Shown: positions 52,267-61,753, counted from the stretch's first letter. The stretch is DNA of 64,000 bases from Qipengyuania xiamenensis (GCF_019711495.1 NZ_JAIGNM010000001.1:1426001-1490000); one strand, 5' to 3'. Numbers and translations: made by a program. Notes: a model not told the origin generated them from the sequence alone.

Positions 52267-53865
52267 TTATGGCACCAGAACGGTATCGCGCGCCACGCTA
52301 TCGGTTTCGGGATAATCGAGGATGAAATGCAGGCCCCTGCTTTCATGCCGCCTGAGCGCGCTTTTCACGATCAGCCCCGCACAATCGAGCAGGTTGCGCA
52401 GCTCGATCAGGTCGGTCGTCACGCGGAAGCTGCCGTAATAATCCTCGACCTCCTGCCGCATCATCTCGATCCGGTTGCCCGCGCGTTCCAGCCGCTTGGT
52501 GGTGCGCACGATGCCGACATAGTTCCACATGAACCGGCGGATTTCTGTCCAGTTCTGCTTGATGACGACTTCCTCGTCGGAATCGGTCACGCGGCTCGCA
52601 TCCCAAGGGCGGATCTCGGGCGGCTCATCGAGCTGGTCCCAGCACGAAAGGATGTCCTTGGCCGCCGCCTCGCCGAATACGAAGCATTCGAGCAGGCTGT
52701 TGGAGGCAAGACGGTTCGCGCCGTGCAGCCCGCTCTCGGTGCATTCGCCTGCTGCCCAGAGGCCGGGCAGGTCGGTCTTGGCATCGAGCCCGATCTTCAC
52801 CCCCCCGCAGGTATAGTGCTGGGCAGGCACGACCGGGATCGGCTGCCTGGTCATGTCTATGCCAAGCCCCATCAGCTTTTCGTGGATCGTGGGGAAATGC
52901 TCCTTCACGAACTCGGGCGGCTGGTGGCTGATATCGAGATGGACATAGTCGAGGCCGTAGCGCTTGATCTGGTCGTCGTTCGCCCGCGCCACGATGTCGC
53001 GCGGGGCGAGCTCCATGCGCTCCTTGTCGTACTGCTCCATATAGCGTTCGCCCGTGACCGGGTTGAACAGCCGGCCACCCTCGCCGCGCACCGCCTCCGT
53101 GATGAGGAAGTTCTTGACCTCGAGATTGTAGAGGCACGTCGGGTGGAACTGCATCATCTCCATGTTGGAGACGCGCGCACCGGCACGCCACGCCATGGCG
53201 ATCCCGTCGCCAGTGGCGCCACGCGGAGCCGTCGAAAAGAGATAGACGCGCCCCGCGCCGCCCGCCGCGAGTACAGTGGCGCGCGCCACATGGGTAACGA
53301 CCTCGCCGCTCTCCTCGTCGAGCGCATAGGCGCCCCAGACACGGCCCGAGCCGGAAAACTCTTCCTGGTTGCGGCCGGTAATGAGATCGATGCAGCTCTG
53401 GTGCGGCAGCAGCGTGATGTTCGGATTTTCTTCCGCCGCCTTGAGCAGTGCTGCCTGCACCGCCCAGCCGGTCGCATCGTCGACATGGACGATCCGCCGG
53501 TGCGAATGACCACCCTCGCGGGTCAGGTGCAGGTCCCCGTCGTCGCGATTGAAAGGCACGCCGAGTTCGCACAGCCGGTCGATCGCCTTCGGCGCGCGCT
53601 CGATCACGAACTCGACCGTATCGAGGTCGTTCAGCCCTGCGCCGGCGACCATCGTATCGCGGATGTGGTTCTCGAAAGTGTCGCCTGCGTCGAGCACGGC
53701 AGCGATGCCGCCCTGCGCCCATGCGGTCGATCCGCTGGTAAGCTTGCCCTTGGCAAGGACGAGCACTTTCTTGGTCTGCGCAAGTTCGAGCGCGGCGGTA
53801 AGCCCGGCTGCACCCGAGCCGATGACGAGGACGTCGTGGTTCTGGTCTGTCATGCCCCGGGTCAT
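52267..53865 (-). CDS. nadB: L-aspartate oxidase
   Basis: First enzyme of de novo NAD synthesis: oxidises L-aspartate to iminoaspartate with FAD. Family landmarks in 532 residues: DVLVIGSGAAGLTAALELAQ (FAD fold), GKLTSGSTAWAQGGIAAVLD, REGGHSHRRIVHVDDATGWA, MMQFHPTCL, EAVRGEGGRLFNPVTGERY and GGVKIGLDAKTDLPGLWAAGECTESGLHGANRLASNS as the substrate/FAD end. The ATG at 53865 has GGA before it; the ATG at 53853 is equally possible. nadA and nadC are not in the window. Confidence 0.96.
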   Translation of the reverse strand: MTRGMTDQNHDVLVIGSGAAGLTAALELAQTKKVLVLAKGKLTSGSTAWAQGGIAAVLDAGDTFENHIRDTMVAGAGLNDLDTVEFVIERAPKAIDRLCELGVPFNRDDGDLHLTREGGHSHRRIVHVDDATGWAVQAALLKAAEENPNITLLPHQSCIDLITGRNQEEFSGSGRVWGAYALDEESGEVVTHVARATVLAAGGAGRVYLFSTAPRGATGDGIAMAWRAGARVSNMEMMQFHPTCLYNLEVKNFLITEAVRGEGGRLFNPVTGERYMEQYDKERMELAPRDIVARANDDQIKRYGLDYVHLDISHQPPEFVKEHFPTIHEKLMGLGIDMTRQPIPVVPAQHYTCGGVKIGLDAKTDLPGLWAAGECTESGLHGANRLASNSLLECFVFGEAAAKDILSCWDQLDEPPEIRPWDASRVTDSDEEVVIKQNWTEIRRFMWNYVGIVRTTKRLERAGNRIEMMRQEVEDYYGSFRVTTDLIELRNLLDCAGLIVKSALRRHESRGLHFILDYPETDSVARDTVLVP

Positions 53866-53986
53866 GCCGATCCAATCATCACGCGGCAAGCAGAGAACGA
53901 CTCGCCGAAAACGCAGTTAACGCACGGCTAACGCGCGTTATCGCGCGAATCGACAGGGAACGGGACTTAAGAGGGTCGCAAACAAT

Positions 53987-54175
53987 ATGAAAATGGGACT
54001 GCTAGCCTGCGCGTTCGGGCATCACCGGGTCGATTCCGCCAACATGCGCAAGGCAGGTGGCATGCACGTCGGCAAATGCCGCTGCTGCAAGGCGCCGATG
54101 GAAGAGGTCGAGCCGCACGTCTGGGAAGTGCTGCGCGTCAAGGACGCTGGCCTGGGGCCGCGCAGCTTCGGATAA
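53987..54175 (+). CDS. Small Cys/His-rich protein
   Basis: 62 residues. The pattern LACAFGHHRVDSANMRKAGG followed by HVGKCRCCKAPMEEVEPHVWE places Cys/His pairs (C..HH, C-x-CC, H) as a small zinc-ribbon-like knuckle. It is conserved-looking and has high G/C third positions, so it is probably real. Function unknown. It is divergent from nadB; a CtrA-like half-site lies between them at 53917-53931. Confidence 0.7.
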   Translation: MKMGLLACAFGHHRVDSANMRKAGGMHVGKCRCCKAPMEEVEPHVWEVLRVKDAGLGPRSFG

Positions 54176-54200
54176 TTCGCAATGAGCTCCCGGCGCGGGG

Positions 54201-55139
54201 TCAGCCTGCGCCGGTCAGCTGCACGAATACGTCTTCGAGGTCCGCCTCGCGGGTCGTCACGTCTTCGATACCGTATCCATGTGACTGCACCAGCGCGAGC
54301 ACTTGGCCCGCGCTCGCCTTGTCGCGATCATAGGTGATGTCTAGCCGGCGCGGTTCGACCACCTCGGCTTTCAAGAAAGCCTCTTCCATGATCGGGCCGC
54401 CCAAGTCCTTGTCGACGCTGACCGACACGATCTTCTCGCGTGCCATGCCGACCAGCTCCTTTGTCGGCTTGTTGGCGATGAGTTCGCCGTGATTGATGAT
54501 CGCGATCCGGTCGCAAAGCTGTTCGGCTTCCTCGAGGTAGTGCGTCGTCAGGACGACCGTGACCCCTTCCGCATTCAATTCCTGCACGAGCTCCCACAAC
54601 TGGCGACGTAGCTCGACGTCGACGCCCGCAGTCGGTTCGTCGAGCACCAGGATCGGCGGCGAATGCACCATGGCCTTGGCGATCAGCAGGCGGCGCTTCA
54701 TCCCGCCCGACAGCGTGCGGGCATAGGCATCGCGCTTGTCCGACAGGTGCACGGCGGCGAGCAGGTCCTCGCTGCGGCGATCCGCCTTGCCGATTCCGTA
54801 GAACCCGCCCTGGTTCTCCAGCACCTCGAAAGGCGTGAAGAAGGGATCGAAGACGATCTCCTGCGGCACGATACCGATCGAACGCTTGGCATTGCGCGTA
54901 TTGGTATCGATGTCGAAGCCCCAGATCTCCGCGCTGCCCGAAGTCTTGCGCACCAGTCCGGCAAGGATGTTGATCAGCGTCGACTTGCCCGCGCCATTGG
55001 GGCCGAGCAGGCCGAACACACCGCCCTGCGGCACATCGAAGCTCACGCCCTTCAACGCCAGCTTGCCCTCGTCGCCCGGCCCGTTCGGGGCATAGCGCTT
55101 GACGAGATTGTCGATCCTGATTGCAGGTGGAGTGCTCAT
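54201..55139 (-). CDS. ABC-2 type transporter ATP-binding protein
   Basis: 312 residues. Walker A GLLGPNGAGKSTLINILAG, Q-loop IGIVPQEIVFDPFFT, signature TLSGGMKRRLLIAKAM, Walker B ILVLDEPTAGVDVELR and switch TTHYLEEAEQLCDRI. The C-terminal ~90 residues are the acidic/helical extension of the YadG/DrrA group. Such ATPases work with ABC-2 permeases exporting drugs, polysaccharides or lipids, but no permease gene is adjacent on this strand. The ATG at 55139 is preceded by AGG at eight bases; a GTG at 55148 is possible. Confidence 0.92.
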   Translation of the reverse strand: MSTPPAIRIDNLVKRYAPNGPGDEGKLALKGVSFDVPQGGVFGLLGPNGAGKSTLINILAGLVRKTSGSAEIWGFDIDTNTRNAKRSIGIVPQEIVFDPFFTPFEVLENQGGFYGIGKADRRSEDLLAAVHLSDKRDAYARTLSGGMKRRLLIAKAMVHSPPILVLDEPTAGVDVELRRQLWELVQELNAEGVTVVLTTHYLEEAEQLCDRIAIINHGELIANKPTKELVGMAREKIVSVSVDKDLGGPIMEEAFLKAEVVEPRRLDITYDRDKASAGQVLALVQSHGYGIEDVTTREADLEDVFVQLTGAG

Positions 55140-55193
55140 ATGCGTCACCTAGGCTCTTGAGCCACTCCGTCAAACCCATTATCGGCACCAGCC

Positions 55194-55454
55194 ATGAGTC
55201 TGCCTCCTCCCGAAGTGTCCAAGGTTACCACGCGCAGCGTGTGGTGCGACGGTGCAACCGATATCCGCAGCGGCGAAATGTATCGCGCGGCCGCGCTCGG
55301 GCATCCCAAGGTCTACCTGCAGATCGACGAGCATGGCTATGTCGACTGCGGCTATTGCGACCGCCGCTTCGTGCTCGAGGGCGGTCCGGCAGACGGTGTC
55401 GACCAGTCGCAGCTGATGGACATTTCCGAAGGCGGCGATCCGGGCCATCGCTAG
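55194..55454 (+). CDS. zf-CHCC zinc-finger protein (NDUFS6-like)
   Basis: 86 residues. The zf-CHCC ligands are in VWCDGAT, GHPKVYLQI, and YVDCGYCDRRFVL, in the order Cys-His-Cys-Cys as in the complex I accessory subunit NDUFS6. Bacterial members are small, possibly involved in complex I or iron-sulfur assembly; this is inferred. Short gene between the divergent ABC ATPase and tldD. Confidence 0.9.
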   Translation: MSLPPPEVSKVTTRSVWCDGATDIRSGEMYRAAALGHPKVYLQIDEHGYVDCGYCDRRFVLEGGPADGVDQSQLMDISEGGDPGHR

Positions 55455-55506
55455 GCGGACACGCTAAGTCCTCGCCAACCGGCGCGGCACTTCCTAAGTA
55501 GGGGGC

Positions 55507-56934
55507 ATGACCGCACCGATTACCGATCCGCTCGCACTCGTCTACGGCAACAAGCTCTCGCCCGAAGAGGCGCAGGGCCTGACGCGCAAGCTGCTTTCAT
55601 CCTGCGATGACGGCGAGCTTTACCTCCAGTTCATCGCTTCGGAAGCCTTTGCCTTCGACGACGGCAAGCTGAAGACCGCGGACTATTCGCGCGACAGCGG
55701 TTTCGGCCTGCGCGGCGTGTCGGGCGAAACCACCGGCTTCGCCCATGCGAACGAGATCAGCGCCGCCGCGATCCAGCGCGCTGGCGAGACCCTGCAACTG
55801 CTCGATGCGACGAGCAGTCCGCTTGCAGCCCCGCCCGAGCGCACCAACCGCCATCTCTATACCGATGTCTGTCCGCTCGACCTCGTGCCATTCGAGGAGA
55901 AGGTCGCGCTGCTCGAAAAGATCGACGCCGTCGCCCGCGCCAAGGACCCGCGTGTGGCACAGGTTTCCGCCAGCCTGCTCGCCAACTGGAGCGTGGTCGA
56001 GATCGTCCGCCCCGACGGTTACACCGCGCGCGACATCCGCCCGCTGGTTCGCCTCAATATCCAGGTCGTCGCCGAACAGAACGGCCGCCGCGAGACCGGC
56101 TTCTTCGGGCTGGGTGGACGCTATCTCTATGACCGCCTGTTCGACGAAGGCCAGTGGATGCGCGCGATCGACGAGGCTGTCCGGCAGGCCATGGTAAATC
56201 TCGACAGCATTGCAGCGCCGGCTGGCGAACAGACCGTGCTGCTCGGCCCCGGCTGGCCCGGAGTGCTGCTGCACGAAGCAGTCGGCCACGGACTCGAAGG
56301 CGATTTCAACCGCAAGGGCACCAGCGCCTTTTCGGGCCGCATCGGCGAACGCGTCGCCGCGCCCGGCGTGACCGTGATCGACGATGGCTCCATGGCAGAA
56401 CGTCGCGGTTCGCTCAGCATCGACGACGAGGGCACGCCGACCCGCGAGACCGTGCTGATCGAGGACGGTATCCTCAAGGGCTACATGCAGGACCGCCTCA
56501 ACGCGCGCCTGATGGGTGTCGAGGCGACCGGCAACGGCCGCCGCGAAAGTTACCAGCACGCGCCCATGCCGCGCATGACCAACACCTTCATGCAGGGCGG
56601 GAACGACGATCCAGAAGAACTGCTCGCCCGCATGGACGACGGCATTTACGCAACCAGCTTCGGCGGCGGACAGGTCGACATCACCAGCGGCAAGTTCGTC
56701 TTCGCCTGCACCGAGGCCTACAAGGTCGAGAAGGGCAAGATCGTCGCCCCGATCAAGGGCGCGACGCTGATCGGCGACGGCCCCAGCGTGCTCACCCGCG
56801 TGAAGGGTATCGGCAACGACATGGCACTCGACGAAGGCATCGGCATCTGCGGCAAGGGCGGCCAGAGCGTGCCAGCCGGCGTAGGCCAGCCGACGCTCCT
56901 GATCGACGGCATCACGGTAGGCGGCACGGGTTGA
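55507..56934 (+). CDS. tldD: Metalloprotease TldD
   Basis: Zinc-dependent peptidase acting with TldE/PmbA on antitoxins and modified peptides. The 475-residue protein has the active-site motif LLHEAVGHGLEGDFNRKGTS (HExxxH), AMVNLDSIAAPAGEQTVLLG, and the C-terminal SFGGGQVDITSGKFVFACTEAY and GNDMALDEGIGICGKGGQ. The partner pmbA/tldE gene is not in the window. It stands alone, 52 bp after the zf-CHCC gene. Confidence 0.95.
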   Translation: MTAPITDPLALVYGNKLSPEEAQGLTRKLLSSCDDGELYLQFIASEAFAFDDGKLKTADYSRDSGFGLRGVSGETTGFAHANEISAAAIQRAGETLQLLDATSSPLAAPPERTNRHLYTDVCPLDLVPFEEKVALLEKIDAVARAKDPRVAQVSASLLANWSVVEIVRPDGYTARDIRPLVRLNIQVVAEQNGRRETGFFGLGGRYLYDRLFDEGQWMRAIDEAVRQAMVNLDSIAAPAGEQTVLLGPGWPGVLLHEAVGHGLEGDFNRKGTSAFSGRIGERVAAPGVTVIDDGSMAERRGSLSIDDEGTPTRETVLIEDGILKGYMQDRLNARLMGVEATGNGRRESYQHAPMPRMTNTFMQGGNDDPEELLARMDDGIYATSFGGGQVDITSGKFVFACTEAYKVEKGKIVAPIKGATLIGDGPSVLTRVKGIGNDMALDEGIGICGKGGQSVPAGVGQPTLLIDGITVGGTG

Positions 56935-57011
56935 CGCGCGAGTCGCGCAACTCATCGCAGGTTCAGGCGTTGTCTGGTACGAGGTAGCACTCGAAAATTC
57001 GGAGAAACGCT

Positions 57012-57437
57012 ATGTTCAAACGCCTTGCCCTTTCGGCCGCAGCCATCGGCCTCCTTGCCGCGCCTGCCGTCCAGGCGGACGAACACGAGGGTGCCGAAAA
57101 GGAAATGACCAAGGGTGAAAAGCGCCTCGCCAAGATGCTCGAAGGCCGCGTTGCCGGCGAGCCGGAGCGCTGCATTCGCACCATCGGTTCGCAATCGCTC
57201 GTCCAGATCGACGATACCGCACTCGTCTACAAGCGCGGCGACACGATCTGGGTCAATTACACCAAGACCCCCGATGCGATCGACGACATGGACTACCTCG
57301 TCATCCGCAAGTTCTCGTCGACGCAGCTGTGCAAGACCGACCAGGTCGAAACCTACAGCCGCGGCGGGAATTTCTTTTCCGGCGTGATCTTCCTCGATGA
57401 CTTCGTGCCCTATCGCGAGGTCGACAGCGAAGGCTAA
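57012..57437 (+). CDS. Secreted protein, unknown function
   Basis: 141 residues. Signal peptide LALSAAAIGLLAAPAVQAD followed by a charged helix (EGAEKEMTKGEKRLAKML) and a strand-rich domain with RCIRTIGSQSLVQIDDTALVY and LCKTDQVETYSRGGNFFSGV, FVPYREVD. Two cysteines (RCIRT, LCKTD) could pair. The layout is like DUF6491-type small periplasmic proteins; I am not certain of the family. It is followed 11 bp later by the DUF924 gene. Confidence 0.8.
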   Translation: MFKRLALSAAAIGLLAAPAVQADEHEGAEKEMTKGEKRLAKMLEGRVAGEPERCIRTIGSQSLVQIDDTALVYKRGDTIWVNYTKTPDAIDDMDYLVIRKFSSTQLCKTDQVETYSRGGNFFSGVIFLDDFVPYREVDSEG

Positions 57438-57448
57438 GCGCCTCTTCG

Positions 57449-58000
57449 GTGCGCGCTGCACTTCAGCCTTGGCAGCAGGTCATCCTGCATACCTGGTTCG
57501 AGGAACTCGAGCCGTCGCACTGGTACGCCTCGTCGGATGCGGTCGATGCTATGCTGCGCGACCGCTTCGGCGAAGTGCTCGAGCGAGAGGGCGCAAATGG
57601 CCCCGACCATTTTCTCGACGACAGTAATGGCGCTCTGGCGGCGATCATCCTGTTCGACCAGATTCCCCGCAACATCCATCGCGGCACTGCCAAGGCCTTT
57701 GCCTGGGACCCGCTTGCGCAATCACTGGCGCGCGAGTTTGCAGCTCGTGGATGGCTTGGGAACGAACCGTCCGAAAGGTGCCAATTCGCGCTGATGCCGC
57801 TGATGCACAGCGAGGAATTGTCCGACCAGGAGTTGTCGCTGGAGCTCTTTGGCCGCTTCGCCCCGGGCGCACTCGACTATGCCCGCTCGCACCACGAGAT
57901 GATCGAAAGTTTCGGCCGCTTTCCGCACCGCAACGATATGCTGGGGCGCAAGACGACAGCCGAAGAGCAGCGCGCCATCGATGCAGGCTTCAGCTGGTAG
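57449..58000 (+). CDS. DUF924 family protein
   Basis: 183 residues, all helical. DUF924 motifs: WFEELEPSHWYASSDAVDAMLRDRF at the start, then ILFDQIPRNIHRGTAKAFAWD, FALMPLMHSEELSDQE and IESFGRFPHRNDMLGRKTT. The family has a TPR-like fold and unknown function. The start appears to be GTG at 57449. Its last 11 bases overlap the convergent nth gene, an unusual tail-to-tail overlap. Confidence 0.9.
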   Translation: MRAALQPWQQVILHTWFEELEPSHWYASSDAVDAMLRDRFGEVLEREGANGPDHFLDDSNGALAAIILFDQIPRNIHRGTAKAFAWDPLAQSLAREFAARGWLGNEPSERCQFALMPLMHSEELSDQELSLELFGRFAPGALDYARSHHEMIESFGRFPHRNDMLGRKTTAEEQRAIDAGFSW

Positions 58001-58640
58001 TCGAAGCGTAGAATTCGCATAGGTGCGAGACCGGACAGTCGTCGCACTTCGGGCTGCGAGCCGTGCAAATGCGTTTGCCGAACTGGATCAGCCAGAAATG
58101 CCCGTCGCTCATCGCCCATTGCGGCGAGCGCTCCTCGAGCTGCTGCGCCGTCCTGTCGGCAGTCTTCGCGTCGGTCAGCCCGACCCGGTTGCACACGCGG
58201 TGCACATGCGTGTCGACCGCGATGACATTCTTGCCGAAGGTGAAGCTCATCACGATGTCTGCGCATTTGCGGCCGATCCCGGGCAGGCTCATCAGCCCCT
58301 CCCGCGTGCTTGGCACCACTCCGCCATGCTCCGCCAGCAATGCCTCGCAGAAGCGGCGGATCGAGCGGGTCTTGTTGTTGTAGAGACCGCACGGCTTGAT
58401 CGCCGCAGCGATATCGCGGTCGTCGAGTTCGAGCATCTCTTCCGGCGTCGTCGCGAGCGCGAACAGGGCCCGCGAGGCTTTCGCCGTATTGCGGTCGAGC
58501 GACTGGGCCGAAAGCATGCAGGAGATGCAGGACCGGAAGGCATCTGGCTGACCCTTGGGGCCCTTCGCCCCCGGCGTGCGGCCGGGCATCTCGCGCGCCA
58601 GTATCCGGTAGACTTCCTCGACCTGTAGCGCGTCCAGCAT
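57990..58640 (-). CDS. nth: Endonuclease III
   Basis: Bifunctional DNA glycosylase/AP lyase removing oxidised pyrimidines. In 216 residues the helix-hairpin-helix LPGIGRKCADIV contains the lysine nucleophile (Lys125), Asp143 follows in VIAVDTHVHRVCNRVG, and the 4Fe-4S ligands are Cys192, Cys199, Cys202 and Cys208 (C-x6-C-x2-C-x5-C). SCISCMLSAQSLDRNT holds the conserved active-site entry region. It starts 6 bp after a second endonuclease III-like gene, which follows guaA. Confidence 0.96.
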   Translation of the reverse strand: MLDALQVEEVYRILAREMPGRTPGAKGPKGQPDAFRSCISCMLSAQSLDRNTAKASRALFALATTPEEMLELDDRDIAAAIKPCGLYNNKTRSIRRFCEALLAEHGGVVPSTREGLMSLPGIGRKCADIVMSFTFGKNVIAVDTHVHRVCNRVGLTDAKTADRTAQQLEERSPQWAMSDGHFWLIQFGKRICTARSPKCDDCPVSHLCEFYASTTS

Positions 58641-58646
58641 GCTGCC

Positions 58647-59360
58647 TTAGCGGTTGCCGGCGCGCTCGGTTCCGGTGTTGCAGAGCGACAGGGCGAGACA
58701 ATGTGCGCAGTCGGGCGCGGCGGGGCGGCACCAGGTCTGACCGAGCTTTTTCATCAGCAGGTGATGCTCGTCGAAATCGGCCCCGTCCCATTCTTCGGGC
58801 ATCACGGGCATGATCGCTTCGAAGGCGCGGTCGGTATTTGCCTTGGGCGGCACGAGCCCCATGCGCTGGAGGATACGCGTGTGATGGCCATCGAGGACGA
58901 TCGCGCGGCGGTCGAGTGTGCTGGCGTTCATCACTCCGGCCGCGATCTTGCGCCCGATGCCGGGCAGTTGTTCGAGCCAATGCATTGCTGCAAGCGTGTC
59001 CATATCGGCGAGATGGGAGAGGTCGACCGCACCGCGCAATTCGACCAGCGCGGACAGGCTGCCCTTCAGGCGTTCCGCTGCGATATTGGGATAGGTCTGC
59101 GTGGCAAGTTCGGCCTGCAGTTGATCGAGCGGCGCCCCGGCCACCGCTTCCCACGAGCCATAGCGTTTGAGCAGCCGGTCGGTCGCGGCATTCGAGACCT
59201 CGGACTTCGTCCGCGCTCCGATCACGCCCTGCACCAGCACCCATTCGGGCTTGCGCCATTCCGCCGCCGCGCGCTCGATCCGCCCGAAGCGCTGGACTAG
59301 CAGCGCCTGGAGGCGCCGCAGAGTTTCGGTGCGCGGGTCGGGACCTAGCGGTAGCTGCAA
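58647..59360 (-). CDS. Endonuclease III-like HhH-GPD DNA glycosylase
   Basis: 237 residues, a second HhH-GPD protein beside nth. It has LPGIGRKIAAGVMN (Lys138), IVLDGHHTRILQRMG (Asp157 where nth has VDTH), and a full 4Fe-4S set Cys211, Cys218, Cys221, Cys227 with the same spacing as nth. The N-terminal ~60 residues differ and the overall identity to nth is low, so substrate range probably differs. The start is TTG at 59360: GGGAG lies upstream inside the end of guaA, one base separates the guaA stop from the TTG, and no ATG or GTG suits. It forms a guaA-glycosylase-nth operon. Confidence 0.85.
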   Translation of the reverse strand: MQLPLGPDPRTETLRRLQALLVQRFGRIERAAAEWRKPEWVLVQGVIGARTKSEVSNAATDRLLKRYGSWEAVAGAPLDQLQAELATQTYPNIAAERLKGSLSALVELRGAVDLSHLADMDTLAAMHWLEQLPGIGRKIAAGVMNASTLDRRAIVLDGHHTRILQRMGLVPPKANTDRAFEAIMPVMPEEWDGADFDEHHLLMKKLGQTWCRPAAPDCAHCLALSLCNTGTERAGNR

Positions 59361-59361
59361 A

Positions 59362-60936
59362 TCACTCCCACTCGATCGTGCCCGGCGGCTTCGACGTGTA
59401 GTCGTAGACAACGCGGTTGATGCCCTGCACCTCGTTGACGATGCGTGTCGCGCAGCCGGTGAGGAAGGCGGCATCGAACGGATAGACGTCGGCGGTCATG
59501 CCGTCGGTGCTGGTCACGGCGCGCAGGCCGCACACGCTGTCGTAGGTGCGATAATCGCCCATCACGCCGACGGTCTTGACCGGCAATAGGACCGCGAAGG
59601 CCTGCCAGATCGCGTCGTAGAGGCCGGCCTTGCGGATCTCGTCGAGATAGATCGCATCGGCCTTGCGCAGGATGTCGCAGCGTTCTTTTGTGACTTCGCC
59701 GGGAATGCGGATCGCGAGACCCGGTCCGGGGAAGGGATGGCGGCCGACGAACATGTCGGGCAGGCCCAGTTCGCGGCCCAGTTCGCGCACCTCGTCCTTG
59801 AACAGTTCGCGAAGCGGTTCGACCAGCTTCATGTTCATGCGTTCGGGCAGGCCGCCGACATTGTGGTGGCTCTTGATCGTCACGCTCGGTCCGCCGGTAA
59901 AGCTGACGCTTTCGATCACGTCGGGGTAGAGCGTGCCCTGCGCGAGGAAGTCAGCGCCGCCGACCTTCTTGGCCTCTGCCTCGAAGACATCGATGAAGGT
60001 CTTGCCGATGAACTTGCGCTTGGCCTCGGGGTCGGTGACCCCGGCAAGCCCGTCCATGAACATGTCTTCGGCATCCACCACCACCAGCGGGATGTTGTAG
60101 TGGTCGCGGAACATGGTCTCGACCTGTTCGCGCTCGTTCAGGCGCAGCAGGCCGTGGTCGACGAAGACGCAGGTGAGCTGCTCGCCGATCGCCTCGTGGA
60201 TGAGGATCGCGGCAACCGAGCTGTCGACGCCGCCCGACAGGCCGCAGATCACCTTGCCGTCACCGACCTGCTCGCGAATTTCGCGCACCTTGGTTTCGCG
60301 ATAGGCGGCCATGGTCCAATCGCCGGCAAGGCCACACACATGACGCACGAAGTTGGCGATCAGCTTGCCGCCGTCGGGCGTGTGGACGACCTCGGGGTGG
60401 AACTGGGTGCCGTAGAACTTGCGCTTTTCATCCGCGATGACCGCGAAGGGCGCGCCGTCGGAAATGGCGACGATCTCGAAGCCGGGCGCGAACTTGGTGA
60501 CCTTGTCGCCGTGGCTCATCCAGACCTGGTGGCGCTCGCCTTCCTTCCAGAGGCCGTCGAAGAGCGCGCACTGCTTGGTGACGGTGAGGTAGGCGCGGCC
60601 GAATTCGCCGCCTTCGCCGGTCTCATGGCCGGGGCGGACCTCGCCGCCGAGCTGGTGGCTCATGACCTGCTGGCCGTAGCAGATGCCGAGGATCGGGATG
60701 CCCGCCTCGAACAGCATTTCGGGGGCGCGCGGGCTACCCTCTTCCGGCACGCCTGCCGGCGATCCCGACAGGATGATGCCCTTGGGCTTCAGCCGGTGAA
60801 AGGCCTCTTCTGCCTGCGTGAAGGGTGCGATCTCGGAATAGACCCCGGCCTCACGCACACGGCGTGCGATAAGCTGGGTAACCTGGCTGCCGAAGTCGAC
60901 GATAAGGATGGAATCGGGGAGGTGCGCGCTGTCCAT
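59362..60936 (-). CDS. guaA: GMP synthase (glutamine-hydrolysing)
   Basis: Converts XMP to GMP. The 524 residues have the class I glutamine amidotransferase domain first ([19 protein letters not shown], nucleophile cysteine, and [13 protein letters not shown] with the His/Glu pair). Then comes the ATP-PPase ([20 protein letters not shown]) and the dimerisation domain ([18 protein letters not shown]). It begins an operon with two base-excision repair glycosylases, an arrangement of nucleotide supply and DNA repair. Confidence 0.97.
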   Translation of the reverse strand: MDSAHLPDSILIVDFGSQVTQLIARRVREAGVYSEIAPFTQAEEAFHRLKPKGIILSGSPAGVPEEGSPRAPEMLFEAGIPILGICYGQQVMSHQLGGEVRPGHETGEGGEFGRAYLTVTKQCALFDGLWKEGERHQVWMSHGDKVTKFAPGFEIVAISDGAPFAVIADEKRKFYGTQFHPEVVHTPDGGKLIANFVRHVCGLAGDWTMAAYRETKVREIREQVGDGKVICGLSGGVDSSVAAILIHEAIGEQLTCVFVDHGLLRLNEREQVETMFRDHYNIPLVVVDAEDMFMDGLAGVTDPEAKRKFIGKTFIDVFEAEAKKVGGADFLAQGTLYPDVIESVSFTGGPSVTIKSHHNVGGLPERMNMKLVEPLRELFKDEVRELGRELGLPDMFVGRHPFPGPGLAIRIPGEVTKERCDILRKADAIYLDEIRKAGLYDAIWQAFAVLLPVKTVGVMGDYRTYDSVCGLRAVTSTDGMTADVYPFDAAFLTGCATRIVNEVQGINRVVYDYTSKPPGTIEWE

Positions 60937-61102
60937 GGATGCGCGCGATAGTCACCCCGCGGAAAGCTGGCAAGCGCTCCTGCCGAAGGCGGGTGGCGAC
61001 ATCTTTCGATCGAGGCCGCACGTGACCCAAACTGGCCAACCCTCGACTGCCATAAAACTACGGCCTACCCTGTTACCGGCCCTTACCGCACCGGAGCAGG
61101 CT

Positions 61103-61711
61103 TCAAGGCTTCGGGTCAGGCTCGGGAGGGATGGCCGGAGTGGCAGGCTGGGCTGCTTCACCGGCCTGGCCCGGTTCTGCAGGCACGGCAGCTTCGGCCT
61201 TGTACATCAGGAAATGGGGCGGATCCTGGTTGATGATGATCGGATCGTCGACGAGCGGCTTGGGGCCATCACTGGTTTCGATCTCCGCCACCAGATTATA
61301 TGTGTAGATCTTTCCGTCGTTATTCTGGTCCCTGATCGTCAGCGAAGTATCGCCGTTTCCGCCCGGGACGGAGATCACGCCGCCGTTTTGACCGGCATCG
61401 GCGTTCGGCTTGTCGCCAAAGCTCTTCGCCAAGCGGATGCTCTTGTTGTTTGGTTGCCGGAGGTGTGCGTCGCAATCGACGCCGTTGACCTTTACCGTGT
61501 CCGACTTCCACAACAGCGTGATCTCGAAATCGCCGATCGGTGTTTTGCCCGCATTCTCTGCACGGCCGTTGATATTGCCTTGCTGGTCGACGATTTTCAT
61601 GCCGCCTTTCGGACTGGTCTGCTTGTATTTGAAATCGCCCTCGTACCAGCCTGCATCACCATTCCATCTTACATTGTTTACGGTCACTTCAACTTCCACT
61701 TGAGTAGTCAT
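61103..61711 (-). CDS. Unrecognised soluble protein, partner of the TIR gene
   Basis: 202 residues, no signal peptide or membrane segment. The N-terminal ~150 residues look like a beta-rich domain: TQVEVEVTVNNVRWNGDAGW, KQTSPKGGMKIVDQQGNING, DFEITLLWKSDTVKVNGVDC, and IYTYNLVAEIETSDGPKP. A Pro/Ala/Glu-rich tail (AVPAEPGQAGEAAQPATPA) ends it. AAGGAG is six bases before the ATG. It starts 42 bp after the stop of the TIR-TPR gene on the same strand, so the pair is probably one operon. No known family recognised. It could be an effector, a ligand-binding partner or a phage-sensing subunit. Confidence 0.7.
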   Translation of the reverse strand: MTTQVEVEVTVNNVRWNGDAGWYEGDFKYKQTSPKGGMKIVDQQGNINGRAENAGKTPIGDFEITLLWKSDTVKVNGVDCDAHLRQPNNKSIRLAKSFGDKPNADAGQNGGVISVPGGNGDTSLTIRDQNNDGKIYTYNLVAEIETSDGPKPLVDDPIIINQDPPHFLMYKAEAAVPAEPGQAGEAAQPATPAIPPEPDPKP

Positions 61712-61753
61712 GATGTGCTCCTTCGTTTGTGCTCATCCGCGACCGTTTATTGT

